A stretch of 64,000 nt of DNA from contig NZ_CP119789.1 in the NCBI RefSeq assembly GCF_029338275.1, positions 1,674,001 through 1,738,000 of the forward strand. The letters run 5' to 3'. The DNA is from Haloarcula ordinaria. Its GTDB lineage: Archaea > Halobacteriota > Halobacteria > Halobacteriales > Haloarculaceae. Shown here in pieces: positions 9,244 through 18,320 of the stretch. The notes below the pieces were generated by a model. The model was given only the letters and a program-made list of their open reading frames with translations, was not told the DNA's origin and did no database searches. The position numbers were made by a program, and so were the translations under genes. Position 1 is the stretch's first letter; each line of letters starts with the position of its first letter.

Positions 9244-9344
9244 ACCGTCCGGTAGGCGGGCCCCGGCCCTAAAAGTACCTCTCCAGTGGTAATATTTATC
9301 GAACAACAATTTATAACCTCGTCCCGCGAACGAGCTACATACAG
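9244..9344. promoter_or_regulatory. divergent promoter region between DUF211 and UspA genes
   Basis: This AT-rich stretch carries TATA-like elements for both strands. AATTTATAACC at about 9308-9318 sits about 30 bases before ATG 9345 on the plus strand. On the minus strand TACTTTTAGGG, about 25-30 bases before the start at 9243, is the likely TATA of DUF211. Confidence 0.5.
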
Positions 9345-10211
9345 ATGTTCGATACGATTCTCGTCCCTACCGACGGGAGCGACCAGGCCGAACGGGCGCT
9401 GGAGACGGCCGCCGAACTGGCCCGGCGACACGACGGGACGGTCCACGCGCTGTCCGTCGTCGACGTCCGCTACCTTGACAAGGCGACGGAGATAGACGAC
9501 GCAGAGACGGACGCGTCGGTCGACCTCGCGGAGTTCGTCGACCGTGTCGACACCGACGACTTCTCCGTGACGACGGCCGTCCGCCACGGCGTTCCGGACG
9601 AGGAGATACGCACGTACGCGGCGGACAACGATGCGGACCTTATCGTGATGGGAACGCACGGCCGGACCGGCGTCCGTCGGTACCTCCTCGGCAGTGTGAC
9701 CGAGAAGGTCGTCCGCCTCTCCGATACGCCTGTCCTGACGGTCCAGGAGACCGAGGACGGCACCGACGTCTCGTTCGAGAACATCCTGGTCCCGACGGAC
9801 GGGAGCGACGGGGCGCGGGCAGCGGCCCGACCGGCGGCAGCCGTGGCGACGGCGACCGACGCCACGGTCCACGCGCTGTCCGTCGTCGACGTGCGCTCGA
9901 TGGGCGTCGACGTCCGCTCGGACCTGATTCTCGACGAACTGGAGAAGGTGGCCCGGTCGGCCGTCGGCACCCTCGAGGACGACCTGGCGACCGACGGCGT
10001 CCAGTCCATCCAGACCGACATCGTCCACGGCGTCCCGTACCAGGCCATCAGCTCGTATATCGACGACAACGACGTCGACCTCGTGGTGATGGGGACCCAC
10101 GGCCGGACTGGCCTCGAGCGCTACCTGCTGGGGAGCGTGACCGAGAAAATCGTCCGCACGTCGCCGGTGCCGGTGATGACCGTCCGGGCTCCCGAGGAGG
10201 CCGAGGAGTGA
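9345..10211 (+). CDS. tandem universal stress protein (two UspA domains)
   Basis: 288 residues made of two UspA domains of about 140 residues each. Each begins with ILVPTDGSD and ends with the ATP-binding motif GTHGRTG-(5)-LLGSVTEK. Both nucleotide sites look intact, so an ATP-binding dimer-like monomer is expected. The two halves are clearly related, which points to internal duplication (VHALSVVDVR is identical in both). Likely a cytoplasmic stress-response protein; no specific partner is indicated by the neighbours. Confidence 0.9.
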   Translation: MFDTILVPTDGSDQAERALETAAELARRHDGTVHALSVVDVRYLDKATEIDDAETDASVDLAEFVDRVDTDDFSVTTAVRHGVPDEEIRTYAADNDADLIVMGTHGRTGVRRYLLGSVTEKVVRLSDTPVLTVQETEDGTDVSFENILVPTDGSDGARAAARPAAAVATATDATVHALSVVDVRSMGVDVRSDLILDELEKVARSAVGTLEDDLATDGVQSIQTDIVHGVPYQAISSYIDDNDVDLVVMGTHGRTGLERYLLGSVTEKIVRTSPVPVMTVRAPEEAEE

Positions 10212-10295
10212 GGCCGACACGCACTGCTTCGTCGCGTGGCGTTCGGTGGGTTCCAGCCGTATCTGCTGCATAGACGTAGCACCGACCTGACGCCG

Positions 10296-10649
10296 ATGCT
10301 CCGTTATCAGACCCAGCCAGCACGCGAGGCGGCACTCGAACGCACCCGGACCGTCGCGTCCGCCATGGACGACGTCGTCCGCGTCCCGGGGACGAACCTC
10401 CGGTTCGGGCTCGACCCGCTCCTCAGCATCGTCCCGGTCACTGGCGACGCGGTCGGGGCCCTCATCTCGCTGTACATCGTCTTCGAGGCGGTCCGGCTCG
10501 GCGTCCCGAAACGCACGCTCGCCAGGATGCTCGCCCTGGTGGGTCTGGACTTCGCCCTCGGGTCGATTCCCGTGGTCGGGCCGCTGTTCGACGCCTTCTT
10601 GCGCGTGAACGACCGGAACAATCGCCTGCTCGAATCGCACGTCGAGTGA
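10296..10649 (+). CDS. DUF4112 domain membrane-associated protein
   Basis: 117 residues from ATG 10296, where the family similarity begins. The hallmark is DPLLSIVPVTGDAVGALISLY followed by a second similar hairpin LGSIPVVGPLFDAF, giving two hydrophobic re-entrant or transmembrane segments. Function of DUF4112 is unknown. It is a single gene between the UspA gene and a candidate small RNA. Confidence 0.75.
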   Translation: MLRYQTQPAREAALERTRTVASAMDDVVRVPGTNLRFGLDPLLSIVPVTGDAVGALISLYIVFEAVRLGVPKRTLARMLALVGLDFALGSIPVVGPLFDAFLRVNDRNNRLLESHVE

Positions 10650-10670
10650 CGGGGCGCGTGAGTGGTGCTG

Positions 10671-10680
10671 TTTATTTTAG
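10671..10680 (+). promoter_or_regulatory. TATA box upstream of candidate small RNA
   Basis: TTTATTTTAG stands alone after the DUF4112 stop, and no start codon follows at the expected distance. A transcript beginning about 26 bases downstream would start at AGAGCCAG near 10701, the first base of a foldable segment. The next gene, coaBC, has its own TATA (ACTTTTAG, about 10824-10831). Confidence 0.45.
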
Positions 10681-10700
10681 AAATTTGATTGCCGGGTTGT

Positions 10701-10780
10701 AGAGCCAGAAAGGGCCCGCCCAGCTCGGCTGACCATCCGGCTTCGGGTGGGACTGACAGGGGTGGCTGGCTAGTCACTCC
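10701..10780 (+). ncRNA. candidate structured small RNA, kink-turn-like
   Basis: The segment folds as nested stems. AGCCAG 10703-10708 pairs with CTGGCT 10766-10771; CCGCCC 10716-10721 pairs with GGGTGG 10760-10765 (one G-U); CCATCC 10733-10738 pairs with GGGTGG 10745-10750 around the loop GGCTTC. The top stem is flanked by TGA on the 5' side and GA on the 3' side, the tandem G-A arrangement of kink-turns bound by L7Ae, as in archaeal H/ACA and C/D RNAs. No clear ACA box or target was identified. The free TATA box upstream supports transcription. Confidence 0.4.
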
Positions 10781-10853
10781 CGAAATCGCTTAACGAAACC
10801 TGACCGCGTGAGGGACGCCGGGACTTTTAGCCGATGGGGGCGAAGACGCGGGC

Positions 10854-12014
10854 ATGTTGAGCGGAGTCAACGTCGTCCTCGGGGTGTCCGGCTCCATCGC
10901 CGCGGTCAAGACGGTGGAACTCGCCCACGAGCTGCGCCGACAGGGGGCCAGCGTTCGGGCCGTGATGACCGACAGCGCGACGGGCATCGTCCACCCCTGG
11001 GCCGTCGAGTTCGCCACCGAGCACGACGTCGTGACCGAGATAACCGGGGCCGTCGAACACGTTGAACTCTGTGGCACCGACGGCTGGGGTGACGTGCTCC
11101 TGCTGGCACCGGCGACGGCCAACACCGTCGGGAAGGTCGCAGGCGCCATCGATGACACGCCAGTGACGACGTGTGCGACGACTGCGCTCGGAGCCGGCGT
11201 CCCGGTCGTCGTCGCGCCGGCGATGCACGAACCGATGTACGACCATCCCGGTGTCCTGGACGCTATCGAGCGCGTCGAGTCCTGGGGCGTCGGATTCGTC
11301 GACCCCCGGGTGGAGGAGGGAAAGGCCAAGATAGCCACCGAGGAGGCCATCGTCTCCGACGTCGCCAGGGCGGCCGGTGCCCAGCCGCTCGGGGGGCGCC
11401 ACGTCGTCGTGACGGCGGGGGCGACCACCGAATCAATCGACCCGGTGCGGACGCTCTCGAACCGGGCGTCGGGCCGGACCGGCCGCGAGGTGGCCCGGGC
11501 GTGCTACGTCCGCGGCGCCGACGTGACGCTCCTCCACGACGGGCCCGACGTCCCGTACGCGACGGTCGAACCGGTCGAGTCCGGCGCGGAGATGACCGCG
11601 GCGGCGACCGACCTGGCGCCGTCGGCCGACGCGCTCGTCTCGGCGGCTGCCATCTCGGACTACACCGTCGACCGGGCCGACCAGAAGATTCGCAGCGGAC
11701 AGACGGACCTGACGCTCGAACTCGAACCCGCCCCGAAACTCATCGACACGGTCCGCGAGGCCGCCCCGGACCTCCCCATCGTCGGGTTCAAGGTCGAGAC
11801 GGCGGGCGACGACGACGCACTCGTCGAGCAGGCTCGCTCGCTTCGCGACCGGTCGGGACTGGCATTCGTCGTCGCCAACGACGCCGGGGTCATGGGCGAA
11901 GACGAGACCCGGGCACTCCTCGTCAGTGACGGCGACGTGAGCGAGTACACCGGTGACAAGCGCGGACTCGGAGCGCGCGTCGCCAACGAACTGGTCACCG
12001 CACTCGGCACCTGA
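10854..12014 (+). CDS. coaBC: bifunctional phosphopantothenoylcysteine decarboxylase / phosphopantothenate-cysteine ligase
   Basis: 386 residues. The N-terminal flavoprotein half has GVSGSIAAVKTVEL and the loop APAMHEPMYDHP; the C-terminal ligase half has VVVTAGATTESIDPVR and LSNRASGRTGREVA, then SAAAISDYTV and KLIDTV. It makes 4'-phosphopantetheine from phosphopantothenate, cysteine and a nucleotide, for coenzyme A. Both active halves look complete. A TATA-like ACTTTTAG about 25 bases before ATG 10854 supports this start and a leaderless transcript. Confidence 0.93.
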   Translation: MLSGVNVVLGVSGSIAAVKTVELAHELRRQGASVRAVMTDSATGIVHPWAVEFATEHDVVTEITGAVEHVELCGTDGWGDVLLLAPATANTVGKVAGAIDDTPVTTCATTALGAGVPVVVAPAMHEPMYDHPGVLDAIERVESWGVGFVDPRVEEGKAKIATEEAIVSDVARAAGAQPLGGRHVVVTAGATTESIDPVRTLSNRASGRTGREVARACYVRGADVTLLHDGPDVPYATVEPVESGAEMTAAATDLAPSADALVSAAAISDYTVDRADQKIRSGQTDLTLELEPAPKLIDTVREAAPDLPIVGFKVETAGDDDALVEQARSLRDRSGLAFVVANDAGVMGEDETRALLVSDGDVSEYTGDKRGLGARVANELVTALGT

Positions 12015-12122
12015 CGCGAAACGGCTGCGTCATTGCGAAATAGTTTTGCGTGTCCCGCAGTTTCTCACCGACAACGACTGTACAGTGTGTCAACCGCCAC
12101 CACTCAGGATTCTCTCACTACT

Positions 12123-13178
12123 GTGACTGCACCCGACCCACGCCGTCTGCTGATCCCAGTCGACGACTCGGCGACGGTCCGCAACACCGTTGCGTACGCC
12201 ATCAGCGAGGCCGAGTCGTTACACGAGGACACCGCTGCACCGGTGGAACTCCACTTCGTCGTCGTTTCGGGTACCCGCTCTGTGGACCCCGACGCGGTCG
12301 AAGAGCTGGGCGCGGCGACCGACCTGCTCGACCGTGTCTCCGTTTGGACGGAGGAGGACCTCGGGGGCGCTCCCCCCGACTGGCTCTCGATAACGCTCGA
12401 CGTCCTCGGCACGGATCGATACCTGTTCGGACCGGCCGACTACGCCGACGTGCTCCTGGAGTACGGCGACGAACACGCCGTCGAGCGGGCGATTCTGGAC
12501 CCCGAGTACAACCCCGCAGGCGCGGCACCGATGTTGCGGCCCCTGGAGCTGGAACTCGCCCGTAACGGCCTCGAAATCGAGGAAGCCCCGGTCGAACGCC
12601 AGGCCCGCCAGACGGTCCTCACCCGCGCGGCGACGCTCCCGAAGTACCTGAGCGTCTTCGCCGCCTCGTACCTGTTTTACCTCCTGTTGAGTCCGCTCAA
12701 GGCGCTCGACTTCTTCACCGGCGCCATCACCGCGACGCTGGTCTCGGTGTTGCTCGCACCCATCGCCTTCAGCAAGCAGCCCTCTATCACCCGCGTCCCC
12801 ATCCAGCTCCTGCGGATGGTCGTCTACGTCCCCTATCTGCTCTGGCAGATCGCGCTGGCGAACCTCCACATCGCGAAGGTTGTCCTGCACCCGTCGCTGC
12901 CAATCGACCCGACGGTCATCCGTTACCGGGCCGCCGTCTGGGGCGACGCCCCGGTCACGACGCTGGCGAACAGCATCACGCTGACCCCGGGGACGCTGAC
13001 CATAAGCGTCTCCGACCGCGCGTTCAACGTCCACTCGCTGACCGACAACTCCCGCGACGACCTGGAGGCGGGCGGCTTAGAACGGGCCGTTCGGTTCGTC
13101 TTCTACGGCCGCGAGGCCGCCGCCATCGCGTCGCCGGGCGAACGCGAGGACTGCGAGGAGGTGACCTACGATGGTTGA
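12123..13178 (+). CDS. mrpE: Mrp-type Na+/H+ antiporter subunit E with N-terminal Usp-like domain
   Basis: 351 residues from GTG 12123 (RRLLIPVDDSATVRNTVAYA); an in-frame GTG at 12087 is an alternative. Residues 1-160 resemble a universal stress domain; residues about 175-351 are a MrpE domain with two or three membrane helices and VPIQLLRMVVYVPYLLWQI and NSITLTPGTLT motifs. MrpE is part of the multisubunit cation/proton antiporter membrane complex. The Usp-like extension is absent from bacterial MrpE and may give nucleotide or stress control. It begins the mrp operon and overlaps mrpF by 8 bases. Confidence 0.88.
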   Translation: MTAPDPRRLLIPVDDSATVRNTVAYAISEAESLHEDTAAPVELHFVVVSGTRSVDPDAVEELGAATDLLDRVSVWTEEDLGGAPPDWLSITLDVLGTDRYLFGPADYADVLLEYGDEHAVERAILDPEYNPAGAAPMLRPLELELARNGLEIEEAPVERQARQTVLTRAATLPKYLSVFAASYLFYLLLSPLKALDFFTGAITATLVSVLLAPIAFSKQPSITRVPIQLLRMVVYVPYLLWQIALANLHIAKVVLHPSLPIDPTVIRYRAAVWGDAPVTTLANSITLTPGTLTISVSDRAFNVHSLTDNSRDDLEAGGLERAVRFVFYGREAAAIASPGEREDCEEVTYDG

Positions 13179-13446
13179 GTTCGAGACGGCGCTGCTGGTC
13201 GTCGCCGGCACCTTCGTCATCTTCGCCGTCGTCGCGCTCTACCGCGTCTTCGCCGGGCCGACGCCGTTCGACCGAATCATCGCCGTCAACGTCGTCGGGA
13301 CGAACACCGTCATCGCCATCGCGCTGGTCGCCGGCGCCTTCGACCAGTCGGTGTTCCTCGACATCGCGCTCGTCTACGCGCTGTTGAACTTCCTGCTGTC
13401 CATCGCGTTCTCGAAGTTCACCGTCGAGCGGGGAGGTGTGCTGTGA
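13171..13446 (+). CDS. mrpF: Mrp antiporter subunit F
   Basis: 91 residues with three membrane helices, the normal size for MrpF/MnhF. ALYRVFAGPTPFDRIIAVNVVG and DIALVYALLNFLLSIAFSKF are family motifs. It overlaps both neighbours, and the order E-F-G matches other Mrp operons. Confidence 0.9.
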   Translation: MVEFETALLVVAGTFVIFAVVALYRVFAGPTPFDRIIAVNVVGTNTVIAIALVAGAFDQSVFLDIALVYALLNFLLSIAFSKFTVERGGVL

Positions 13447-13763
13447 CGCCCCTCGAGTGGGCCATCGTCGCCCTCGCGGCGCTCGGGGCCTTCTTCGGTG
13501 GCGTCGCGGCCGTCGGCATCGTCCGGTTGCCGGACATCTACACGCGTGCACACGCGGCATCGAAGAGCGATACACTCGGTGCCGTCCTCGCTCTGGTTGC
13601 CGTCGCGCTCGCCATCCAGACCAACCTCTCGACCATCAAGGCCGTGTTCCTGCTGCTCTTCATGTTCCTGACGAACCCGACGGCGGCACACGCCATCGCG
13701 CGTGCGGCCGAGGACCAGGGCATCCGCCCGTGGACCGTCGATGACCGGGAGGGTGATGGATGA
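13443..13763 (+). CDS. mrpG: Mrp antiporter subunit G
   Basis: 106 residues with three hydrophobic helices. FGGVAAVGIVRLPDIYTRAHA and ASKSDTLGAVL are the MrpG/MnhG hallmark. It starts with GTG inside the mrpF stop (GTGA). Component of the antiporter membrane complex. Confidence 0.9.
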   Translation: MTPLEWAIVALAALGAFFGGVAAVGIVRLPDIYTRAHAASKSDTLGAVLALVAVALAIQTNLSTIKAVFLLLFMFLTNPTAAHAIARAAEDQGIRPWTVDDREGDG

Positions 13764-14299
13764 CGCTGACCTTCATCGAGGCGGCGCTCATCGTGTTCGT
13801 CGTCGCCTGTGCGCTGGGCGCGGCGCTGCTGCGGGACCTGCTCTCCTCTGTCATCGCCTTCGCGGCCTACAGCCTGGGCGTCTCCATCATCTGGGTCATC
13901 CTGCAGGCCCCCGACGTCGGCCTGACCGAGGCCGCGGTGGGTGCCGGCATCATGACCATCCTGTTCCTGCTGGCGATGGCCAACACGGTCCGGCCTGACG
14001 AGGAGGAACGCCTCGAGCCGGTCCGACTCCGGACAGTGCTCGGGGTCGGCGCGTTCGTCGTCGTCCTCGGTGCGACCGTTCCCTCGCTGCCGGCCATCGG
14101 TGACCCGACGGCCCCGGTCGTCGCCGGCGAAGTCTCGCAGTACTACATCGCCAACGCCTACGACGAGACGGGCGTCAAGAACGCGGTGACGGCGGTGCTG
14201 GCGGCCTATCGTGGCTTCGACACGCTCGGCGAGGCGGTCGTCGTCTTCGTCGCCGGCGTGGCCGCGCTGTCGGTCCTCCGGCAGGAGGTGTTCGCATGA
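13760..14299 (+). CDS. DUF4040 (MbhD-like) antiporter subunit
   Basis: 179 residues with about five membrane helices. DLLSSVIAFAAYSLGVSIIWVIL and APDVGLTEAAVGAGIMTILFL match the DUF4040/MbhD family, which corresponds to the C-terminal part of bacterial MrpA. Residues 115-150 form an extracytoplasmic loop before the last helix. It overlaps mrpG and mrpB by ATGA. Its presence as a separate gene shows that MrpA is split here. Confidence 0.85.
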   Translation: MTLTFIEAALIVFVVACALGAALLRDLLSSVIAFAAYSLGVSIIWVILQAPDVGLTEAAVGAGIMTILFLLAMANTVRPDEEERLEPVRLRTVLGVGAFVVVLGATVPSLPAIGDPTAPVVAGEVSQYYIANAYDETGVKNAVTAVLAAYRGFDTLGEAVVVFVAGVAALSVLRQEVFA

Positions 14300-14766
14300 G
14301 CGCCGACGACCAATCGACCCTCTACGTCGAGAGCACCATCATCATGACGACGGTCCGGGTCGTCGCGCCGTTCGTGCTGACCTTCGCCCTGTTCGTGATG
14401 TTCCACGGCGCTGACTCGCCGGGCGGCGGGTTCCAGGGCGGTGTCATCGCCGGGGCCACGGTGATGATGCTGGCCTTCGCCTACGGCATCGAGTCGGCTC
14501 GCCAGTGGGTCGACGTCCGGGCCGTCGCGGCGCTCGCCTCGGGCGGCGTCCTCGTCTTTGCCGCCATCGGCCTGGGCGCCATCGCGCTCGGGGGGAACTT
14601 CCTGCAGTACAACGAGTACCTGTTCATCTACAAGGAGGCGAGCAAGTACGGCATCGAACTGGTCGAACTGGGCATCGGTGCCATCGTCGCCAGCGTCGCC
14701 ATCGGCCTCTTCTTCCTGCTGGCTGCCGGGTTCGGACACGCCGTCGACGGGGAGGGAGAGGCATGA
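14296..14766 (+). CDS. mrpB: Mrp antiporter subunit B
   Basis: 156 residues with four helices. The motif FHGADSPGGGFQGGVIAGATVM is diagnostic for MnhB/MrpB. It overlaps the genes on either side by four bases, so it is translated with the complex. Confidence 0.92.
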   Translation: MSADDQSTLYVESTIIMTTVRVVAPFVLTFALFVMFHGADSPGGGFQGGVIAGATVMMLAFAYGIESARQWVDVRAVAALASGGVLVFAAIGLGAIALGGNFLQYNEYLFIYKEASKYGIELVELGIGAIVASVAIGLFFLLAAGFGHAVDGEGEA

Positions 14767-15122
14767 TCGTCGACCTGCTGCTGACGCGGTACAACTACTA
14801 CGCCGTCGTGGTGCTGCTCGGCATCGGGCTGTACATGCTCATCGAGTCGCGCAACCTCGTGAAGAAGGTCATCGGGATGAACATCTTCCAGACGGGCATC
14901 TTCCTGTTTTTCATCACGCTGTCCTTCCGGGCCGGGGCCAACCCGCCGGTCATCGAGGACGGCGGGGGGCCGTACGTCAGCCCGCTGCCCCACGTCCTCA
15001 TCCTGACCGCCATCGTCGTGGGGGTGAGCCTGACGGCGGTGGCGCTCGCACTCATCATCCGCATCTACTCGGAGTACGGGACGCTGGACGAAGAGACGCT
15101 CAAACAGCTCTACTATGATTGA
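14763..15122 (+). CDS. mrpC: Mrp antiporter subunit C (NuoK-like)
   Basis: 119 residues with three helices, homologous to NuoK. GIGLYMLIESRNLVKKVIGM and the segment PLPHVLILTAIVVGVSLTAV fit MnhC/MrpC. ATG 14763 overlaps the mrpB stop; a much longer open frame upstream is out of register with mrpB and is not used. Confidence 0.92.
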   Translation: MIVDLLLTRYNYYAVVVLLGIGLYMLIESRNLVKKVIGMNIFQTGIFLFFITLSFRAGANPPVIEDGGGPYVSPLPHVLILTAIVVGVSLTAVALALIIRIYSEYGTLDEETLKQLYYD

Positions 15123-16620
15123 ACAACTCCCCGTCTTACTGGTCGTTCTCCCCATCGTCGGCGGTGCGATTCCGCTGGTGGCGAGTCTCGTCTCCAACCG
15201 TGCCGGCTGGTCCATCGCGACCATCACGATGGCCGTCCACACCGCACTCGCGGGGTGGCTCGCCTGGTCGGTCGGGACCAGCGGGACCATCGACTACGCG
15301 GTCGGTGGGTTCACCATCCCCTACGGCATCGAACTCGTGGTCGACGGCCTCTCGGCGGCCGTCGTCCTGCTGGTGAGCGCCGTCGCGCTGGGCCTGCTCG
15401 CCTACGCTCGCCGCGCCGGGCCGCGCTCGAACGCGTTCTACAGCCAGTACCTGCTGCTGGTGACCGGTCTCACCGGGATGGCCGTCACCGGCGACGTGTT
15501 CAACCTCTACGTCTTCCTCGAGATTACCGGCCTGGCGGCGTACGGTCTGGTCGCGAGCGGTCGCGAGGCCAGTTCGGCCGTCGCCGCGCTGAAGTACCTA
15601 ATCATCGGGACGGTCGGCGCGTCGCTGTACCTGCTGGGCGTCGGCTACCTGCTCGCGGTGACGGGGACGCTCAACATGGCCGACCTCGCGGACAAGCTCG
15701 CGGCAGTCGGCTACGGGTCGCCGCTCGTCCTCACGGCGTTCGGCCTGATGGTCGGCGGGCTGACGGTGAAGGTGGCGCTGTTCCCACTGCACACCTGGCA
15801 ACCCGACGCCTACGCCAACGCGCCCGACACGGTGAGCGCGTTCATCTCGGCGCTCGTCTCGACCATCGCGGCGTATGCGCTGGCCCGCATCCTGTTTTCG
15901 GTGTTCACCGTCGAGTTCCTCACCGCGGTGCCGGTCGCCCGGTGGACGCTCATCGGGCTGGCCTGCGTGAGCATCGTCGCCGGGAGCGCGCTCGCGGTGT
16001 CGCAAAACAGCGTCCAGCGGATGCTCGCGTACTCCTCGGTCTCGCAGTTCGGCCTCGTCGTCGCCGGCTTCACCATCGCGACGCCGACGGCCGTCGTGGG
16101 CGCGACGGTCCACCTCCTGGGCCACGCCGTGATGAAAGGGGGACTGTTCGCCGCGACCGGCGTCATCGAGCGCGACACCGGCGCGACGACGGTCAGTGGC
16201 TACTCCGGGATGGCGAGCCGCGTCCCGCTGGCTGGCGGCGCGTTCGCCGTCCTCGCACTGGCGATGGTCGGCGTCCCCCCGGCTATCGGCTTCGTCGGCA
16301 AGTGGTACATCGTCGTCGGCGCCGTCCGGGCCGAGATCTGGTCGGTCGTCGTCGTCCTGCTGGCGAGTACGCTCCTGACGCTGGCGTACTTCGCGAAGCT
16401 CGTCGAACGGCTCTACTTCGCCGAGCCGACCATCTACGGCGAGGAGGGCGCCGACGACGCCGGCACGGCGCCGGTCGCCGACGGCGGTGACAGCCCGGTT
16501 TCGACCGGCATGCTCGCCGTCGTCTTCGTCGCCGCCGTCCTCGCCGTCGCCCTCGTCGCCGCGGTACCGGCACTCGAACAGACGCTCCTCGAAACGCTCC
16601 CACCGCTCCTGGACCAATGA
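15115..16620 (+). CDS. mrpD: Mrp antiporter subunit D (proton-conducting, NuoN/MrpD-like)
   Basis: 501 residues with about 14 helices. It has the proton-channel signatures of the NuoL/M/N family: GDVFNLYVFLEITGLAAYGL with the key Glu in helix 5, ALKYLIIGTVGASLYLLGVG, VKVALFPLHTWQPDAYANAP with the helix 7 Lys, and LLGHAVMKGGLFAATGV. First of three such subunits in the operon. It overlaps mrpC by 8 bases. Confidence 0.9.
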   Translation: MIEQLPVLLVVLPIVGGAIPLVASLVSNRAGWSIATITMAVHTALAGWLAWSVGTSGTIDYAVGGFTIPYGIELVVDGLSAAVVLLVSAVALGLLAYARRAGPRSNAFYSQYLLLVTGLTGMAVTGDVFNLYVFLEITGLAAYGLVASGREASSAVAALKYLIIGTVGASLYLLGVGYLLAVTGTLNMADLADKLAAVGYGSPLVLTAFGLMVGGLTVKVALFPLHTWQPDAYANAPDTVSAFISALVSTIAAYALARILFSVFTVEFLTAVPVARWTLIGLACVSIVAGSALAVSQNSVQRMLAYSSVSQFGLVVAGFTIATPTAVVGATVHLLGHAVMKGGLFAATGVIERDTGATTVSGYSGMASRVPLAGGAFAVLALAMVGVPPAIGFVGKWYIVVGAVRAEIWSVVVVLLASTLLTLAYFAKLVERLYFAEPTIYGEEGADDAGTAPVADGGDSPVSTGMLAVVFVAAVLAVALVAAVPALEQTLLETLPPLLDQ

Positions 16621-18320
16621 CAGACGTCGCCTCACTCAGACCCCTGTTGGCAGTGCTCGTGTCGGCCATAGCGATTCCAGTCATCCTCTCGCTGAAGGAG
16701 CGGCCCAACGTCCGCGAGGGCGTCACCATCGCCGTGGCGCTCTCGAAGTTCGCCATCGTCGCGAGCATGGTCCCCGGCGTGCTCTCTGGCACTCGGTACG
16801 TCTTCTCGGTCGGCCAGTTCGCGACCGGCATCGAACTCGCCCTGCGCGTCGACCCGCTCGGTCTCCTGTTTGGCCTGCTCGCGAGTCTGCTCTGGATTGT
16901 CACGAGCTTCTACTCCATCGGCTACATGCGCGGCCTGGACGAACACGCTCAGACGCGCTACTTCGCCGCGTTCGCCGCGAGCCTCGCTTCGGCCATCGGC
17001 GTCGCGTTCTCGGCGAACCTGCTGACACTGTTCGTCTTCTACGAGCTGCTGACCGTCTCGACGTACCCGCTGGTTACCCACGACGAGACCGATGTGGCCC
17101 GCGCCGCCGGCCGGAAGTACCTCGCCTACACCTTCGGCGGCGGCGTCGCGGTCCTCGGTGGTACCGTCCTCGTCTTCTTCCTCACCGGGACGGGCATCAC
17201 CAGCGGGACGACGACGTTCACGCCCGGTGGAATCGCCGCGCTCGCCAGCGCCGACCCGACACTCGCACGCGCCGCGTTCGCGCTACTGGTCGCCGGATTC
17301 GGCGTGAAGGCGGCGCTGATGCCGATGCACTCCTGGCTCCCGGACGCGATGGTCGCGCCGACGCCCGTCTCGGGCCTGCTGCACGCCGTCGCTGTCGTCA
17401 AGAGCGGCGTCTTCGGCATCGCCCGCGTCGTGCTCGACGTCTTCGGCCCCGACGTGATGGCCGACCTCGGCGTCGACCTTCCGCTGGCTGCGGTGGCCGC
17501 CCTCACTCTGCTGACTGCCAGCGTCATCGCGCTCCGCAAAGACAACCTCAAGCGACGGCTGGCCTACTCGACCATCAGCCAGCTCTCGTACATCGTGCTG
17601 GGCCTCGCGTTGCTCGAAGGCCCTGCCCTCGTCGGTGGCTTGCTCCACATCCCCGCGCACGCCTTCATGAAACTCACCCTGTTCTTCTGTGCGGGGGCCA
17701 TCCACGTCGAGACCCACACCGACGACATCAGCGACATGGCCGGCATCGGGAGACGGATGCCGCTGACGATGGCCGCCTTCGGCGTCGCGGCCGCCGGGAT
17801 GGCCGGCATCCCGCTGGTCGCCGGGTTCGTCAGCAAGTGGTACATCATCATCGGCGCGCTCGAGGGCGGGAGCCTCGTCTTCGCCGGGGCCCTGCTGGTC
17901 TCGGGTGTGCTCAACATCGCGTACTTCTGGCCCATCGTCTATCAGGCGTACTTCGAGACACCCGAATCGCACGACGAGAAGCCGCTCATCGAGGAGATGC
18001 TGGGCGGTCGCACCGCCGCGCTGACTGACGGCGGTGACGAGACGGCCCCCGAGACCACCACTGACGACGCGGAGATTCCCCGCCCCGAACACGTCGACCA
18101 CCTCGGGAAGCACCACGAGGACCAAGAGTACCACGGTGGCCCACCCGAGGGCGGCTGGGAGCGGCGGAACTGGCTCGGCGGTGAGAGTACCTGGTTCATG
18201 CTCGCACCCATCCTCACGGCCGCCACCCTCTCGCTCCTGCTTGGCATCGTCCCCGACACCGCGGTCTTCCTCCGCATCGTCGAGGCAATCGTCACCGGCC
18301 TCCCGGGGGTGGTCGCCTGA
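16617..18320 (+). CDS. second antiporter-like subunit (NuoM/MrpD family)
   Basis: 567 residues, multi-helix member of the same family. SIGYMRGLDEHAQTRYFAAF, LLTLFVFYELLTVSTYPLV with the conserved Glu, VKAALMPMHSWLPDAMVAPT and PAHAFMKLTLFFCAGAIH are present. A hydrophilic acidic segment of about 65 residues (about 450-520) interrupts the C-terminal helices. It may replace part of MrpA. Overlap with both neighbours ties it to the complex. Confidence 0.88.
   Translation: MTDVASLRPLLAVLVSAIAIPVILSLKERPNVREGVTIAVALSKFAIVASMVPGVLSGTRYVFSVGQFATGIELALRVDPLGLLFGLLASLLWIVTSFYSIGYMRGLDEHAQTRYFAAFAASLASAIGVAFSANLLTLFVFYELLTVSTYPLVTHDETDVARAAGRKYLAYTFGGGVAVLGGTVLVFFLTGTGITSGTTTFTPGGIAALASADPTLARAAFALLVAGFGVKAALMPMHSWLPDAMVAPTPVSGLLHAVAVVKSGVFGIARVVLDVFGPDVMADLGVDLPLAAVAALTLLTASVIALRKDNLKRRLAYSTISQLSYIVLGLALLEGPALVGGLLHIPAHAFMKLTLFFCAGAIHVETHTDDISDMAGIGRRMPLTMAAFGVAAAGMAGIPLVAGFVSKWYIIIGALEGGSLVFAGALLVSGVLNIAYFWPIVYQAYFETPESHDEKPLIEEMLGGRTAALTDGGDETAPETTTDDAEIPRPEHVDHLGKHHEDQEYHGGPPEGGWERRNWLGGESTWFMLAPILTAATLSLLLGIVPDTAVFLRIVEAIVTGLPGVVA

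Noticed and set aside
9216..10640. 474-codon minus-strand frame opposite the UspA gene
   Set aside because: Shadow of the tandem UspA gene, with no recognisable domain.
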